6,946 nucleotides of DNA from Bacillota bacterium (GTDB lineage: Bacteria; Bacillota; GCA-003054495; Carboxydocellales; JAJZTU01). Positions 1 to 6,232 of the stretch are shown in pieces; position 1 is the first letter of the stretch; each line of letters starts with the position of its first letter. The notes below the pieces were generated by a model. That model saw nothing but the letters and a program-made list of their open reading frames with translations. It ran no database searches and was not told the DNA's origin. The translations under genes and the position numbers were made by a program. The stretch is from contig JAJZTU010000183.1 in NCBI GenBank assembly GCA_021848765.1, positions 1 through 6,946 on the forward strand. The letters run 5' to 3'.

Positions 1-1
1 G

Positions 2-101
2 AACGGGATAGGTGTCTACCTATCGAACGCTTGTGGAGACTGTGTAAGACTCTACTATCGTAGAGCAGTAGTCGCTGAAGCAAGAAGCCCCTACCTCCTA
101 G
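2..101 (+). pseudogene. tnpB: TnpB (RNA-guided nuclease of IS200/IS605), C-terminal tail, probably frameshifted
   Basis: Only the last ~30 codons are in the window; the RuvC and zinc-finger regions lie off the left edge. Codons from position 2 read NGIGVYLSNACGDCVRLYY, matching the tail that follows the last RuvC motif in many TnpB proteins, with its ACGD-V-R signature. The familiar ending, KQEAPTS then stop, is also present (78-101, stop TAG 99-101) but in another frame. In the ACGD frame the same bases read EARSPYLLA and the frame stays open through the hairpin and into the livF 3' end until TAG at 263-265. One extra base near 69-73 would explain this, so I call the gene frameshifted. The alternative is a real variant tail ending in EARSP. 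Start not visible. Confidence 0.68.
50..65 (+). repeat. Small hairpin in the tnpB 3' end
   Basis: CTCTAC (50-55) pairs perfectly with GTAGAG (60-65) around a four-base loop TATC. It lies within the tnpB tail, upstream of the large terminal hairpin. In TnpB systems the 3' end of the gene doubles as the guide-RNA scaffold, so this could be one of its stem-loops. A competing five-pair fold (CTACT 52-56 with AGTAG 67-71) is also possible. Confidence 0.45.
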
Positions 102-118
102 CGAAGCGTAGGTGGGGG
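88..118 (+). repeat. Right-end imperfect palindrome of the IS element
   Basis: CCCCTACCT (88-96) pairs with AGGTGGGGG (110-118) over nine positions with one T-G wobble. The loop itself contains GCGAAGC (101-107), a sequence known to form an unusually stable mini-hairpin. In IS200/IS605 elements such a subterminal hairpin is the site recognised as single-stranded DNA by the Y1 transposase TnpA. In the RNA it is the last scaffold stem before the guide. Read on the minus strand the same hairpin lies just past livF, but only CTTCTTG follows, not a T tract, so I do not call it an intrinsic terminator. Confidence 0.7.
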
Positions 119-128
119 ATCATTCACC

Positions 129-845
129 CTAGCTCGCTTCTTTGCTGCCCAAATATGCTTTTACCACTGCTTCATTGTTCAGAAGCTCTGCGGCCTTCGC
201 CTCCAGGACGGGGACACCCAATTCCAGGATATACCCCCGGTCAGCTACCTTCAGGGCTTGGGTAGCATTTTGCTCCACCAGCAGGATGGTGATTCCCTGC
301 TCCCGCAAGTCCCTGATTATGTTAAAGATATCGCGGACAATAATCGGAGCCAGGCCCAATGAGGGCTCATCCAGGAGGAGCAGCCGGGGTTTACCCATTA
401 GCGCCCTGCCGATAGCCAGCATCTGCTGCTCTCCCCCGGACAGCGTCCCCCCGGATTGGTTCTCCCGCTCCTTGAGGCGGGGGAATATGCTTAGTACCCG
501 TTCGAGGTCGGCTTTTACCATTTTCCTGTCTTTACGGGCATATGCCCCCATCAAGAGATTTTCCAGCACTGTCATTTCGCGTAAGATGGCCCGGCCCTCC
601 GGAACATGAATTAACCCCTTCCCCACCAGGGCATGTGTAGGCCTGCGGGTAATGGACTGCTCCAAAAATTCGATAGCCCCCTTTTTGGGGTTCAGCAGTC
701 CCGAGATGGTCTTTAACAGGGTGGTCTTACCGGCGCCGTTAGCCCCGATGAGCGCAACCACTTCCCCTTCTCTGACCAGTAGGTTCACGCCCCGCAAAGC
801 GGCAATGGGGCCATAACAAACATGCAGGTCACGGATGGTTAACAT
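129..845 (-). CDS. livF: LivF-type ABC transporter ATP-binding protein
   Basis: ATPase subunit of a branched-chain amino acid-type (HAAT) importer; in the complex it pairs with LivG on the cytoplasmic face of the LivH/LivM channel. The protein has 238 residues, normal for LivF. Visible motifs are Walker A GANGAGKT (34-41), the PEGR Q-loop region (82-85), signature LSGGEQQ (135-141) and Walker B LLLLDEP (155-161). The H-loop position reads VEQN, with Gln instead of His as is usual in LivF. The frame is open further upstream to 1043, but the family start is MLTIRDLHV at 845, preceded by GAGG (853-856, 7-base spacer) and AGGAGG (858-863). It overlaps the livG end by 17 bases. It ends in ...YLGSKEAS with TAG, one base from the inferred end of an IS element. 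The substrate cannot be read from the sequence; the upstream Mo enzyme genes suggest an aromatic acid. Confidence 0.93.
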   Translation of the reverse strand: MLTIRDLHVCYGPIAALRGVNLLVREGEVVALIGANGAGKTTLLKTISGLLNPKKGAIEFLEQSITRRPTHALVGKGLIHVPEGRAILREMTVLENLLMGAYARKDRKMVKADLERVLSIFPRLKERENQSGGTLSGGEQQMLAIGRALMGKPRLLLLDEPSLGLAPIIVRDIFNIIRDLREQGITILLVEQNATQALKVADRGYILELGVPVLEAKAAELLNNEAVVKAYLGSKEAS

Positions 846-1572
846 TTTCCAACCTCGCCTCCTCGCCAAGATAAGCCTCAACAACTGCAGGGTTTTCCCG
901 GATTTCGCCGGCTGACCCCTCGGCGATCTTTTCCCCGAAATTGAGGACTGCCACCCGGTCGGAAAGGGACATAACCAGGGACATGTCATGTTCGATGACA
1001 ATAACCGTGCACCCCCGCTCTTTAATCGCCCGGATATCGCCAATCAGTCCGGCAGTCTCCGTTTCGTTCATTCCTGCTGCCGGTTCATCCAGGAGGAGTA
1101 ACTCCGGCCCGGTAGCCAGGGCACGGGCAATCTCCAGGCGTCGCTGGTGCCCATACGGCAACTCCCCGGCAAAGGCATGCCGGTACGCAGTCAGGCCGAG
1201 GAGTTCCAATAGCTCCTCCGGTTTGCAGAGAGGACTCCTGTCAGTTAAGTTCAAACGGCGGCGAAGTTGTCCCGCCAGGATATTCTCCAGTACTGTCATT
1301 CCGGGGAAGAGGCGGATGTCCTGAAAAGTTCTGGCTATGCCCATCCGGTTGATCTTGTAGGATGGAAAATCTGTAATGTCATATCCTTGGAAGGAAATCA
1401 CCCCTTCAGTAGGCTGGACCAGGCCGGTAATCAGGTTAAACAACGTTGTTTTTCCTGCTCCGTTAGGCCCGATAATTCCGAAAATCAGATCTTTTTCTAC
1501 TTTCAGGTCAACGTTATTAATGGCCGCCAACCCGCCGAACTGTTTTGTTACTCCCTGCAGGCTCAACATCAT
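829..1572 (-). CDS. livG: LivG-type ABC transporter ATP-binding protein
   Basis: Second ATPase subunit of the HAAT importer. From the ATG at 1572 it has 247 residues. Visible motifs are Walker A GPNGAGKT (35-42), Q-loop Gln at 84 in RTFQDIRLF, the LivG-style signature LPYGHQRRLEIAR (138-150), Walker B LLLLDEP (158-164) and the H-loop His at 195 (VIEHDM). The LPYG form of the signature and the C-terminal NPAVVEAYLG distinguish LivG from LivF. Possible starts are GTG 1578, ATG 1572 and ATG 1569. AGGGGG at 1580-1585 is one base from the GTG but seven from ATG 1572, so I chose 1572. The gene begins inside livM (56-base overlap) and its end overlaps livF by 17 bases, which suggests translational coupling. 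Function is certain at family level; the substrate is unknown. Confidence 0.92.
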   Translation of the reverse strand: MMLSLQGVTKQFGGLAAINNVDLKVEKDLIFGIIGPNGAGKTTLFNLITGLVQPTEGVISFQGYDITDFPSYKINRMGIARTFQDIRLFPGMTVLENILAGQLRRRLNLTDRSPLCKPEELLELLGLTAYRHAFAGELPYGHQRRLEIARALATGPELLLLDEPAAGMNETETAGLIGDIRAIKERGCTVIVIEHDMSLVMSLSDRVAVLNFGEKIAEGSAGEIRENPAVVEAYLGEEARLENVNHP

Positions 1573-2416
1573 GCCCACGCCCCCTAAAAACCTTGCCCTT
1601 TATGCCGGAAACCAGGCGCCGGGTAAGCAAACCCTGGGGCCTGACCGCCATCATGAATACCAGAATTAGCCCATACATCACCATCCGCCATTGTTCCAGG
1701 CCCCGCACATATTCCGGCAGCAGTGTAAGCGCTACAGCGCCCAATACCGCCCCCCACATGGTCTCATACCCTCCGAAGACTACGAAAATGAGCAGAAGTA
1801 CCGAATGACCGTACTCGAAAACTGCCGGTTCTATAAAAAACATCAAATGGGCATAAAGCGCCCCACCCAAGGCTGTCACTGCCGCCCCAAGGCCAAAGGA
1901 CAGCACCTTTAACCGGGTGGCATTCAGCCCGAGGGTACCTGCCACCTTCTCATCCTCTCCAACCACCTGAAATGCCTGGCCGAGAGGCGAGCGCATCAAG
2001 AGCCTGACCAGACCTAAACTAACCAGGAGGGTAATTAAAACCAACCCCGGTGTCGTCCCCCTCATCCCGCCGAAACCCGCAACTCCCCCGGTATACTCAA
2101 AGCTGCTGAGAAACACCCGGACCAACTCACCCAAGCCCAGGCTGAGGATGGCCAGGTAGATACCCCTGGTACGCAGCGCGGGGAGGGCAAACAAGGCGCC
2201 AAATGCCCCGGAAAATACTGTAGCCACCAGCATAGCAGGAACTAATGGCCAGTGGAAGTTGACAGTCAGCACCGAGGCCGCATAAGCGCCAATACCGGCA
2301 AAAGCGGCATGGCCCAGGGAAAACTGTCCTGTGGAAATAGTGATATACAAACCCAGGGCCATAATAATATTGATGCCAATCAAGGACTGGATCGTTGGGG
2401 AACTCAGCGCTTCCAT
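1517..2416 (-). CDS. livM: LivM-type ABC transporter permease
   Basis: Membrane permease of the HAAT importer, forming the translocation channel with LivH. The protein has 299 residues and is very hydrophobic, with several membrane segments, including about 10-30, 57-80, 124-140, 170-190, 205-232 and 245-258. Family landmarks are TGQFSLGHAAFAGIGAYAA (29-47), the cytoplasmic coupling loop SPLGQAFQVVGEDEKVAGTLGLN (143-165, contacting the ATPases) and VVFGGYETMWGAVLGA (212-227). The conserved domain ends at RPQGLL (259-264). About 35 basic, polar residues follow, and the last ones are coded in the stretch shared with livG. It starts at ATG 2416, 8 bases after the livH stop, with only a weak ribosome site (GTGAGTTGAG), which fits reinitiation after livH. 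Confidence 0.92.
   Translation of the reverse strand: MEALSSPTIQSLIGINIIMALGLYITISTGQFSLGHAAFAGIGAYAASVLTVNFHWPLVPAMLVATVFSGAFGALFALPALRTRGIYLAILSLGLGELVRVFLSSFEYTGGVAGFGGMRGTTPGLVLITLLVSLGLVRLLMRSPLGQAFQVVGEDEKVAGTLGLNATRLKVLSFGLGAAVTALGGALYAHLMFFIEPAVFEYGHSVLLLIFVVFGGYETMWGAVLGAVALTLLPEYVRGLEQWRMVMYGLILVFMMAVRPQGLLTRRLVSGIKGKVFRGRGHDVEPAGSNKTVRRVGGH
1580..1585 (-). promoter_or_regulatory. Ribosome binding site of livG, inside livM
   Basis: The minus strand reads AGGGGGC GTGGGC ATG here. The G-rich site is too close to GTG 1578 (one base) but well placed for ATG 1572 (seven bases), so it decides the start. It lies in the 3' end of livM, so translation of livM will pass over it. Confidence 0.6.
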
Positions 2417-2424
2417 AGCTCAAC

Positions 2425-3297
2425 TCACACCCTATCCGTATTTGCCTTGGAGCCGAACAGGCCTGAAGGTTTAAAGACCAGGACGGCGATTAACAGTCCC
2501 CAAGGGATGACATCGGCAAAAACCGCCCCCAGGTAGGCGCTGGTGAGCACCTCCAACATGCCCACCAGCAGACCCCCGACCATGGCGCCATTGATATTGC
2601 CCAACCCCCCAATGACCATTACGGCCAAACCCTTAATCCCCACCGTAGCCCCGATGAACGGGCTGATCTTGCCTATCCGCAGGCCGATAAGGATACCCGC
2701 AGCACCGGCCAAGGCTGAGGAGATAAAGAAGGCGGCCATGGTGACCCGGGTAACGTTTACCCCCAGCAGCCTGGCCCAGTAGGGGTTTTCAGCCACAGTC
2801 CGCATGGCCCGTCCGAGTTCCGTCCTGTTAATCAGCAGGCTTAGGCCAACCATTAGCAGCAAAGCGGCGCCGAATACCAACAACTGCACTGAGGAGACCA
2901 GCACCGGGCCCAGGTGCAAGTCCGGTAACTGCACCGTGGCCGGAAATACCCTGGGCTCTGAGCCCACCAGGTTGACCATAACATCCCGGGCGATAATGCC
3001 AAAACCGATGCTGCTTAAGGCAGGCGCCAGGAAATAAATCCGCTTGACCGGCCGGAAACAAACCAGTTCAAGGAGTAATCCCAACACCCCGGCGCCCAGC
3101 ATAGCCCCCAAAATGGTCACTGCCAAAGGCAGCTTTAGGTAAACACCCAGGGCCAGCCCCAGGAAACCGCCCAGCATAAATATTTCCCCGTGGGCCAGAT
3201 TGACCAGTCCCAGCAGTCCGAAGACCAGGGAATAGCCAATAGCAATCAGGGCATAAGTACTGCCAAGCATTAGGCCGTTGACCATTTGCTGCAGCAT
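2425..3297 (-). CDS. livH: LivH-type ABC transporter permease
   Basis: The other membrane permease of the importer, 290 residues, the normal length for LivH. Landmarks are the N-terminal segment with GLLGLVNLAHGEIFMLGGF (27-45), the coupling loop RTELGRAMRTVAENPYWARL (158-177) followed by LGVN, and GIKGLAVMVIGGLGNINGAM (220-239), all typical of LivH. About eight membrane segments can be seen. ATG 3297 is preceded by a perfect AGGAGG (3305-3310) with a 7-base spacer. The gene starts only 18 bases after the stop of the molybdopterin subunit gene, so the transporter and the Mo enzyme appear to share one transcript. That linkage is the main clue that the importer may carry an aromatic acid and not leucine. 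The substrate remains an inference. Confidence 0.93.
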   Translation of the reverse strand: MLQQMVNGLMLGSTYALIAIGYSLVFGLLGLVNLAHGEIFMLGGFLGLALGVYLKLPLAVTILGAMLGAGVLGLLLELVCFRPVKRIYFLAPALSSIGFGIIARDVMVNLVGSEPRVFPATVQLPDLHLGPVLVSSVQLLVFGAALLLMVGLSLLINRTELGRAMRTVAENPYWARLLGVNVTRVTMAAFFISSALAGAAGILIGLRIGKISPFIGATVGIKGLAVMVIGGLGNINGAMVGGLLVGMLEVLTSAYLGAVFADVIPWGLLIAVLVFKPSGLFGSKANTDRV

Positions 3298-3315
3298 ATT
3301 TCCGCCTCCTCGCTG

Positions 3316-5736
3316 CTAACCTTCCAATGCAGACAGTACCTTTTCAGGAGTAATTGGCGTGCTGTAAATGCGGACCCCGACAGCATCATGGACTGCGTTG
3401 GCTACTGCAGCCAGCATTCCCGCCACCGACCCCTCTCCGACTTCTTTGGCCCCGAAGGGTCCGTTAGGCTCCAGGCTCTCTACCACATCATCCAGGGTTT
3501 CCGGCGTATCCGTGGCAATGGGCAGGCGGTAATTGAGGAAGGATGCGTTAAACAACTGCCCTTTTTCCAGGACAATTTCCTCCGAAAGCGCCTGCCCCAT
3601 CCCCATAGAAACACAGCCTTGCACCTGTCCTTCCACTATCGTTTTGTTCAAGGGGAACCCGCAGTCGTGGAAAGTAGCAGCTCTGAGCACTCTGACTTTG
3701 CCGGTCAGGGTATCGACCTCAACCTCCACAGCCTGGGCGGCAAACCCGTAAGCGCTGGTAAACAGGCCTTTACCCTTGGCCAGACTTGGGTAGCGGTCAG
3801 TCTCGGGATACCCCTTGTACGATCCGGAGCCGATGATTGGATTGCCGTTTTTCCGGAAAATGCTGGCTTGAATGGCTCTTCCGTAGGGTATGGATTTTGC
3901 GGGATTCTCCCTTACATAAATTTGTTTATCTTTGTATCCCAGCTCCTCTACCCGTACCTCCAGGATTTCAGCAGCTACTTCCAGCAACTGCCTCCGGGCA
4001 TCCGCCGCCGCCAATTTGACAGCATTGCCGGTAACCAGCGCTCCGCCGCTCAGGAAACTGCCCAGATCAATGGGGGTGAGTTCTGTGTCCCCGGCCACCA
4101 ACCGGATATCCTCCAACCCGATTCCCAACTCCTCGGCAGCCACTTGGGCCAAAGTGGTATAGCAGCCCTGGCCCAGCTCCTGGCTGCCGGTAAACAGGGT
4201 GGCTGAACCATCATCATGGAGTTTAACCATCGCCGCAGAGGCGAAGGGATAATACATGGCCCCACTGAACATCGAACAAACCGAAATGCCTACTCCCCGG
4301 CGGAATCTCGTCCCGTCCTTTCCGGACCCTTTAGCAGCGGTGGCTACTTTAATGCCGGTTCCGGCGCCGCTAACAAACTGTCTCCGGCCGGCGGCCCAGT
4401 TTACACCTTCCGACGCTCCTTTGATGGCTTCAGTCAGGCCGCAGCGGGTCAGCCTGTCCCCATTTGGCAGGATGTCCCCCTTATGCCGTACATTTTTTAG
4501 CATCATCTCCACCGGGTCCAGGCCAATGTCCCTGGCCAGCAGGTCCAACTGTGAGTCGATAGCGAAACGGATTTGGGGAGCGCCGTGTCCCCGCTGCGGC
4601 CCACGGATAGGGTTGTTGGTGTAGACGGCAATCCCCTCGTAACGGTAGTTGGGCACTTTATAGATGGGGAAGCTGAACCCGTGGCAGAGGAAGACCACAA
4701 TGGCCCCCGACCCCCGGTAACCCCCGTTGTCCGCATAGACCTTAATATCCTGGGCCACAATGGTACCGTCTTTCTTAACCCCGGTCTTGATATTAACGGT
4801 AATTGGGTGCCTTTGACGGGTGGTGGTAAAAACCTCCTCCCGGTCCAACTCAAACTTCACCGGGCGGCCAAGTTTCATGGACAGGTAGGCAGCACAAAAT
4901 TCGTAGGGAAAAACATCAATTTTCCCCCCAAAGGCCCCTCCAACGTAAGAATGACGCACCCGCACCTTGCTGATCGGCAGTTTGAGGGCCTTGCTCAGGA
5001 CAAACCGCTTTAAAAAGATGCCCATTGTGGAAAGCCAAAGGTCCAACTTGCCGTTAACCGGGTCATAGCTGGCCACTGCCGCGTGTGGCTCCAGGGCACA
5101 GTGTGCGGTAGCCGCAGTTTCAAAGCGGTCTTCCCGGATGTGGTCAGCCTGACGGAACCCTTCCCCGATATCCCCAAAACTTATAGCGGACCGGGCGCTG
5201 GCGTTATTGATATCCACTTCATCCCGGTAGTCGCCGGCCCGTCCGGCCGCACCCCAGTCTTCCCAGGCCGATGTCCCTTCCAGGGTATTTTCATGGATCA
5301 CAGGGGCGCCAGGCATAACAGCCTCCTCAGGGGTAAAAGCTGCGGGCAGGACCTCATACTGTACCTTGATCAAGGCCAGGGCTTCTTCGGCCACCGCTTC
5401 ACTCACTGCGGCCACCGCCGCCACCTCATCGCCAATATACCGGACTTTATCCACCGCCAGCGGCCGTTCGTCGGCCGGATAGCGAGGCGTATCCACAAAG
5501 GCATAGCGTACAGCGCTGATATCTTTTCCAGTAATCACCGCTTTAACCCCCGGCAGTTTTTCGGCAGCACTGCTATCTATACTGATAATCCGGGCATGGG
5601 GGTGAGGGCTGCGCAAAATTTTACCGTGCAGCATCCCCGGTAATTTTAAATCAACGGTAAACACCGCCCGGCCGGTAGCCTTCTCCGGCCCGTCAATTCT
5701 AGGCAGACCCTTACCGACAACTGTATATTCAGCCAA
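3316..5736 (-). CDS. hcrA: Molybdopterin-binding subunit of a xanthine dehydrogenase-family enzyme, probably 4-hydroxybenzoyl-CoA reductase alpha
   Basis: Large catalytic subunit (806 residues) carrying the Mo-pyranopterin cofactor. The N-terminal part has the a/b hammerhead fold (about 17-135: ATGRAVFTVDLKLPGMLHGK, RSPHPHARI, YIGDEVAAVAA). Cofactor-binding domains follow: GGAFGGK (266-272), the active-site loop RGHGAPQ (382-388), FTGSQELGQGCYTTLAQ (515-531) and GAKEVGEG (762-769), with Glu768 as the expected catalytic base. The Cys-bearing loop of CO dehydrogenase (YRCSF) is absent. In 4-hydroxybenzoyl-CoA reductase this subunit uses electrons passed in from the other two to remove the 4-hydroxyl group, giving benzoyl-CoA in the cytoplasm. 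The assignment comes mainly from the partner FAD subunit. The start is TTG, supported by a strong ribosome site. It is about 35 residues longer than the ~770 I recall for HcrA, apparently through extra loops near 150-190 and 446-480. Another aromatic-CoA or heterocycle hydroxylase is the alternative. Confidence 0.85.
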   Translation of the reverse strand: MAEYTVVGKGLPRIDGPEKATGRAVFTVDLKLPGMLHGKILRSPHPHARIISIDSSAAEKLPGVKAVITGKDISAVRYAFVDTPRYPADERPLAVDKVRYIGDEVAAVAAVSEAVAEEALALIKVQYEVLPAAFTPEEAVMPGAPVIHENTLEGTSAWEDWGAAGRAGDYRDEVDINNASARSAISFGDIGEGFRQADHIREDRFETAATAHCALEPHAAVASYDPVNGKLDLWLSTMGIFLKRFVLSKALKLPISKVRVRHSYVGGAFGGKIDVFPYEFCAAYLSMKLGRPVKFELDREEVFTTTRQRHPITVNIKTGVKKDGTIVAQDIKVYADNGGYRGSGAIVVFLCHGFSFPIYKVPNYRYEGIAVYTNNPIRGPQRGHGAPQIRFAIDSQLDLLARDIGLDPVEMMLKNVRHKGDILPNGDRLTRCGLTEAIKGASEGVNWAAGRRQFVSGAGTGIKVATAAKGSGKDGTRFRRGVGISVCSMFSGAMYYPFASAAMVKLHDDGSATLFTGSQELGQGCYTTLAQVAAEELGIGLEDIRLVAGDTELTPIDLGSFLSGGALVTGNAVKLAAADARRQLLEVAAEILEVRVEELGYKDKQIYVRENPAKSIPYGRAIQASIFRKNGNPIIGSGSYKGYPETDRYPSLAKGKGLFTSAYGFAAQAVEVEVDTLTGKVRVLRAATFHDCGFPLNKTIVEGQVQGCVSMGMGQALSEEIVLEKGQLFNASFLNYRLPIATDTPETLDDVVESLEPNGPFGAKEVGEGSVAGMLAAVANAVHDAVGVRIYSTPITPEKVLSALEG

Positions 5737-5744
5737 GGGTTTCC

Positions 5745-5750
5745 CCTCCT
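5745..5750 (-). promoter_or_regulatory. Ribosome binding site fixing a TTG start for the Mo subunit
   Basis: The minus strand reads AGGAGGGGAAACCC directly before TTG (5736-5734): AGGAGG with an 8-base spacer. The next residues (AEYTVVGKGLPRIDG) are the usual N-terminus of these subunits, so TTG is the real start. The site sits in the 25-base gap after the [2Fe-2S] gene. Confidence 0.7.
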
Positions 5751-5761
5751 TTACCGGTTTT

Positions 5762-6232
5762 TCACAGGGCGGCGCCCTGAGCTACCGCTGAAATCGCTTC
5801 CACAATTTTTACATACCCTGTACAGCGGCAGATATTTCCATTTATAGCCTCTTTGATCTCCTGTTCACTGGGTTTGGGACGGTTCTCCAGCAAATACTTG
5901 GCAGCCAACAGCATTCCCGGGGTACAAAAACCACATTGGATGGCTCCGTACTTGACAAATGCCTCCTGCAGCGGGTGAAGGCGGCCATCCTGGCTCAATC
6001 CTTCGATGGTCGATACCGACTTCCCGTTAACACTCACTGCCAGGACCAAGCAGGAACTGACCGGTTTTCCGTCCACTAAAACTGTACAAGCCCCACATTC
6101 ACCCTGGTTGCACCCCTTCTTGGTCCCGGTAAGTCCCAACTCCTCCCGGAGCACTTCCAGCAGGGTTTGCTCCGGCGACACCGCCACCTCGTGGGATTCA
6201 CCGTTTACTACGAGATTGATCAGTCTTTTCAC
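5762..6232 (-). CDS. hcrC: [2Fe-2S] subunit of the molybdenum hydroxylase, probably 4-hydroxybenzoyl-CoA reductase gamma
   Basis: Small electron-transfer subunit, 156 residues, the usual length for CoxS/HcrC-type proteins. The N-terminal plant-ferredoxin-like domain binds one [2Fe-2S] cluster through Cys41, Cys46, Cys49 and Cys61 (CNQGECGAC ... C). The C-terminal helical domain binds the second, nearer the molybdenum, through Cys100, Cys103, Cys135 and Cys137 (QCGFCTPG ... CRCTGY). All eight ligands are present, so it should be functional. The start is GTG at 6232, sharing the four bases GTGA with the FAD subunit stop; GGGAGGG at 6241-6247 lies 8 bases upstream. This overlap implies coupled, near-equal synthesis of the two subunits. 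The family is certain; the substrate-specific name depends on the neighbouring FAD subunit. Confidence 0.9.
   Translation of the reverse strand: MKRLINLVVNGESHEVAVSPEQTLLEVLREELGLTGTKKGCNQGECGACTVLVDGKPVSSCLVLAVSVNGKSVSTIEGLSQDGRLHPLQEAFVKYGAIQCGFCTPGMLLAAKYLLENRPKPSEQEIKEAINGNICRCTGYVKIVEAISAVAQGAAL

Larger units (their letters stand above)
1..127 (+). mobile_element. IS200/IS605-family element, right end (left part outside window)
   Basis: This is the terminal part of an insertion element of the TnpB-carrying IS200/IS605 (IS1341-like) kind; the rest lies beyond the left edge. Three things support it. A plus-strand frame encodes a TnpB-like C-terminal tail (2-70). A strong subterminal imperfect palindrome lies at 88-118, as these elements have instead of terminal inverted repeats. 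The sequence ATCATTCAC follows at 119-127, and TTCAC is a right-end sequence I recall for this group. The proposed end at 127 leaves a single base before the livF stop triplet (129-131). These elements insert without target duplication, so no direct repeat is expected. The exact right boundary is inferred; the family assignment rests on the protein tail and the hairpin together. Confidence 0.75.
1..147 (+). ncRNA. Possible omega/reRNA of TnpB: scaffold to 127, guide about 128-147
   Basis: TnpB elements commonly produce an RNA from the 3' end of tnpB and the right end of the element, with the guide taken from the host DNA just past that end. Here the scaffold would include the stems at 50-65 and 88-118 and end at TTCAC (123-127). 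The guide would then be roughly 128-147, which is the livF stop codon and last few codons on the opposite strand. The RNA 5' end lies outside the window. No promoter or transcript evidence is available; the call depends entirely on the element being of this type. Confidence 0.4.

Noticed and set aside
88..118. Intrinsic terminator for the liv operon
   Set aside because: The stem is strong, but no T tract follows on either strand, and its position fits the IS right-end palindrome.
846..1043. N-terminal extension of livF by 66 codons
   Set aside because: The extension lies entirely within livG in another frame and is unlike any LivF N-terminus. The ATG at 845 has good ribosome sites and gives the normal family start.
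3286..4206. Plus-strand open frame of 306 codons opposite the Mo subunit gene
   Set aside because: It lies wholly antisense to a clearly conserved gene, has no recognisable family motifs, and reflects the GC-biased codon use of the real gene.
5083..5643. Plus-strand open frame of 186 codons opposite the Mo subunit N-terminus
   Set aside because: Antisense shadow of conserved hammerhead-domain sequence, with no motif or ribosome site evidence.
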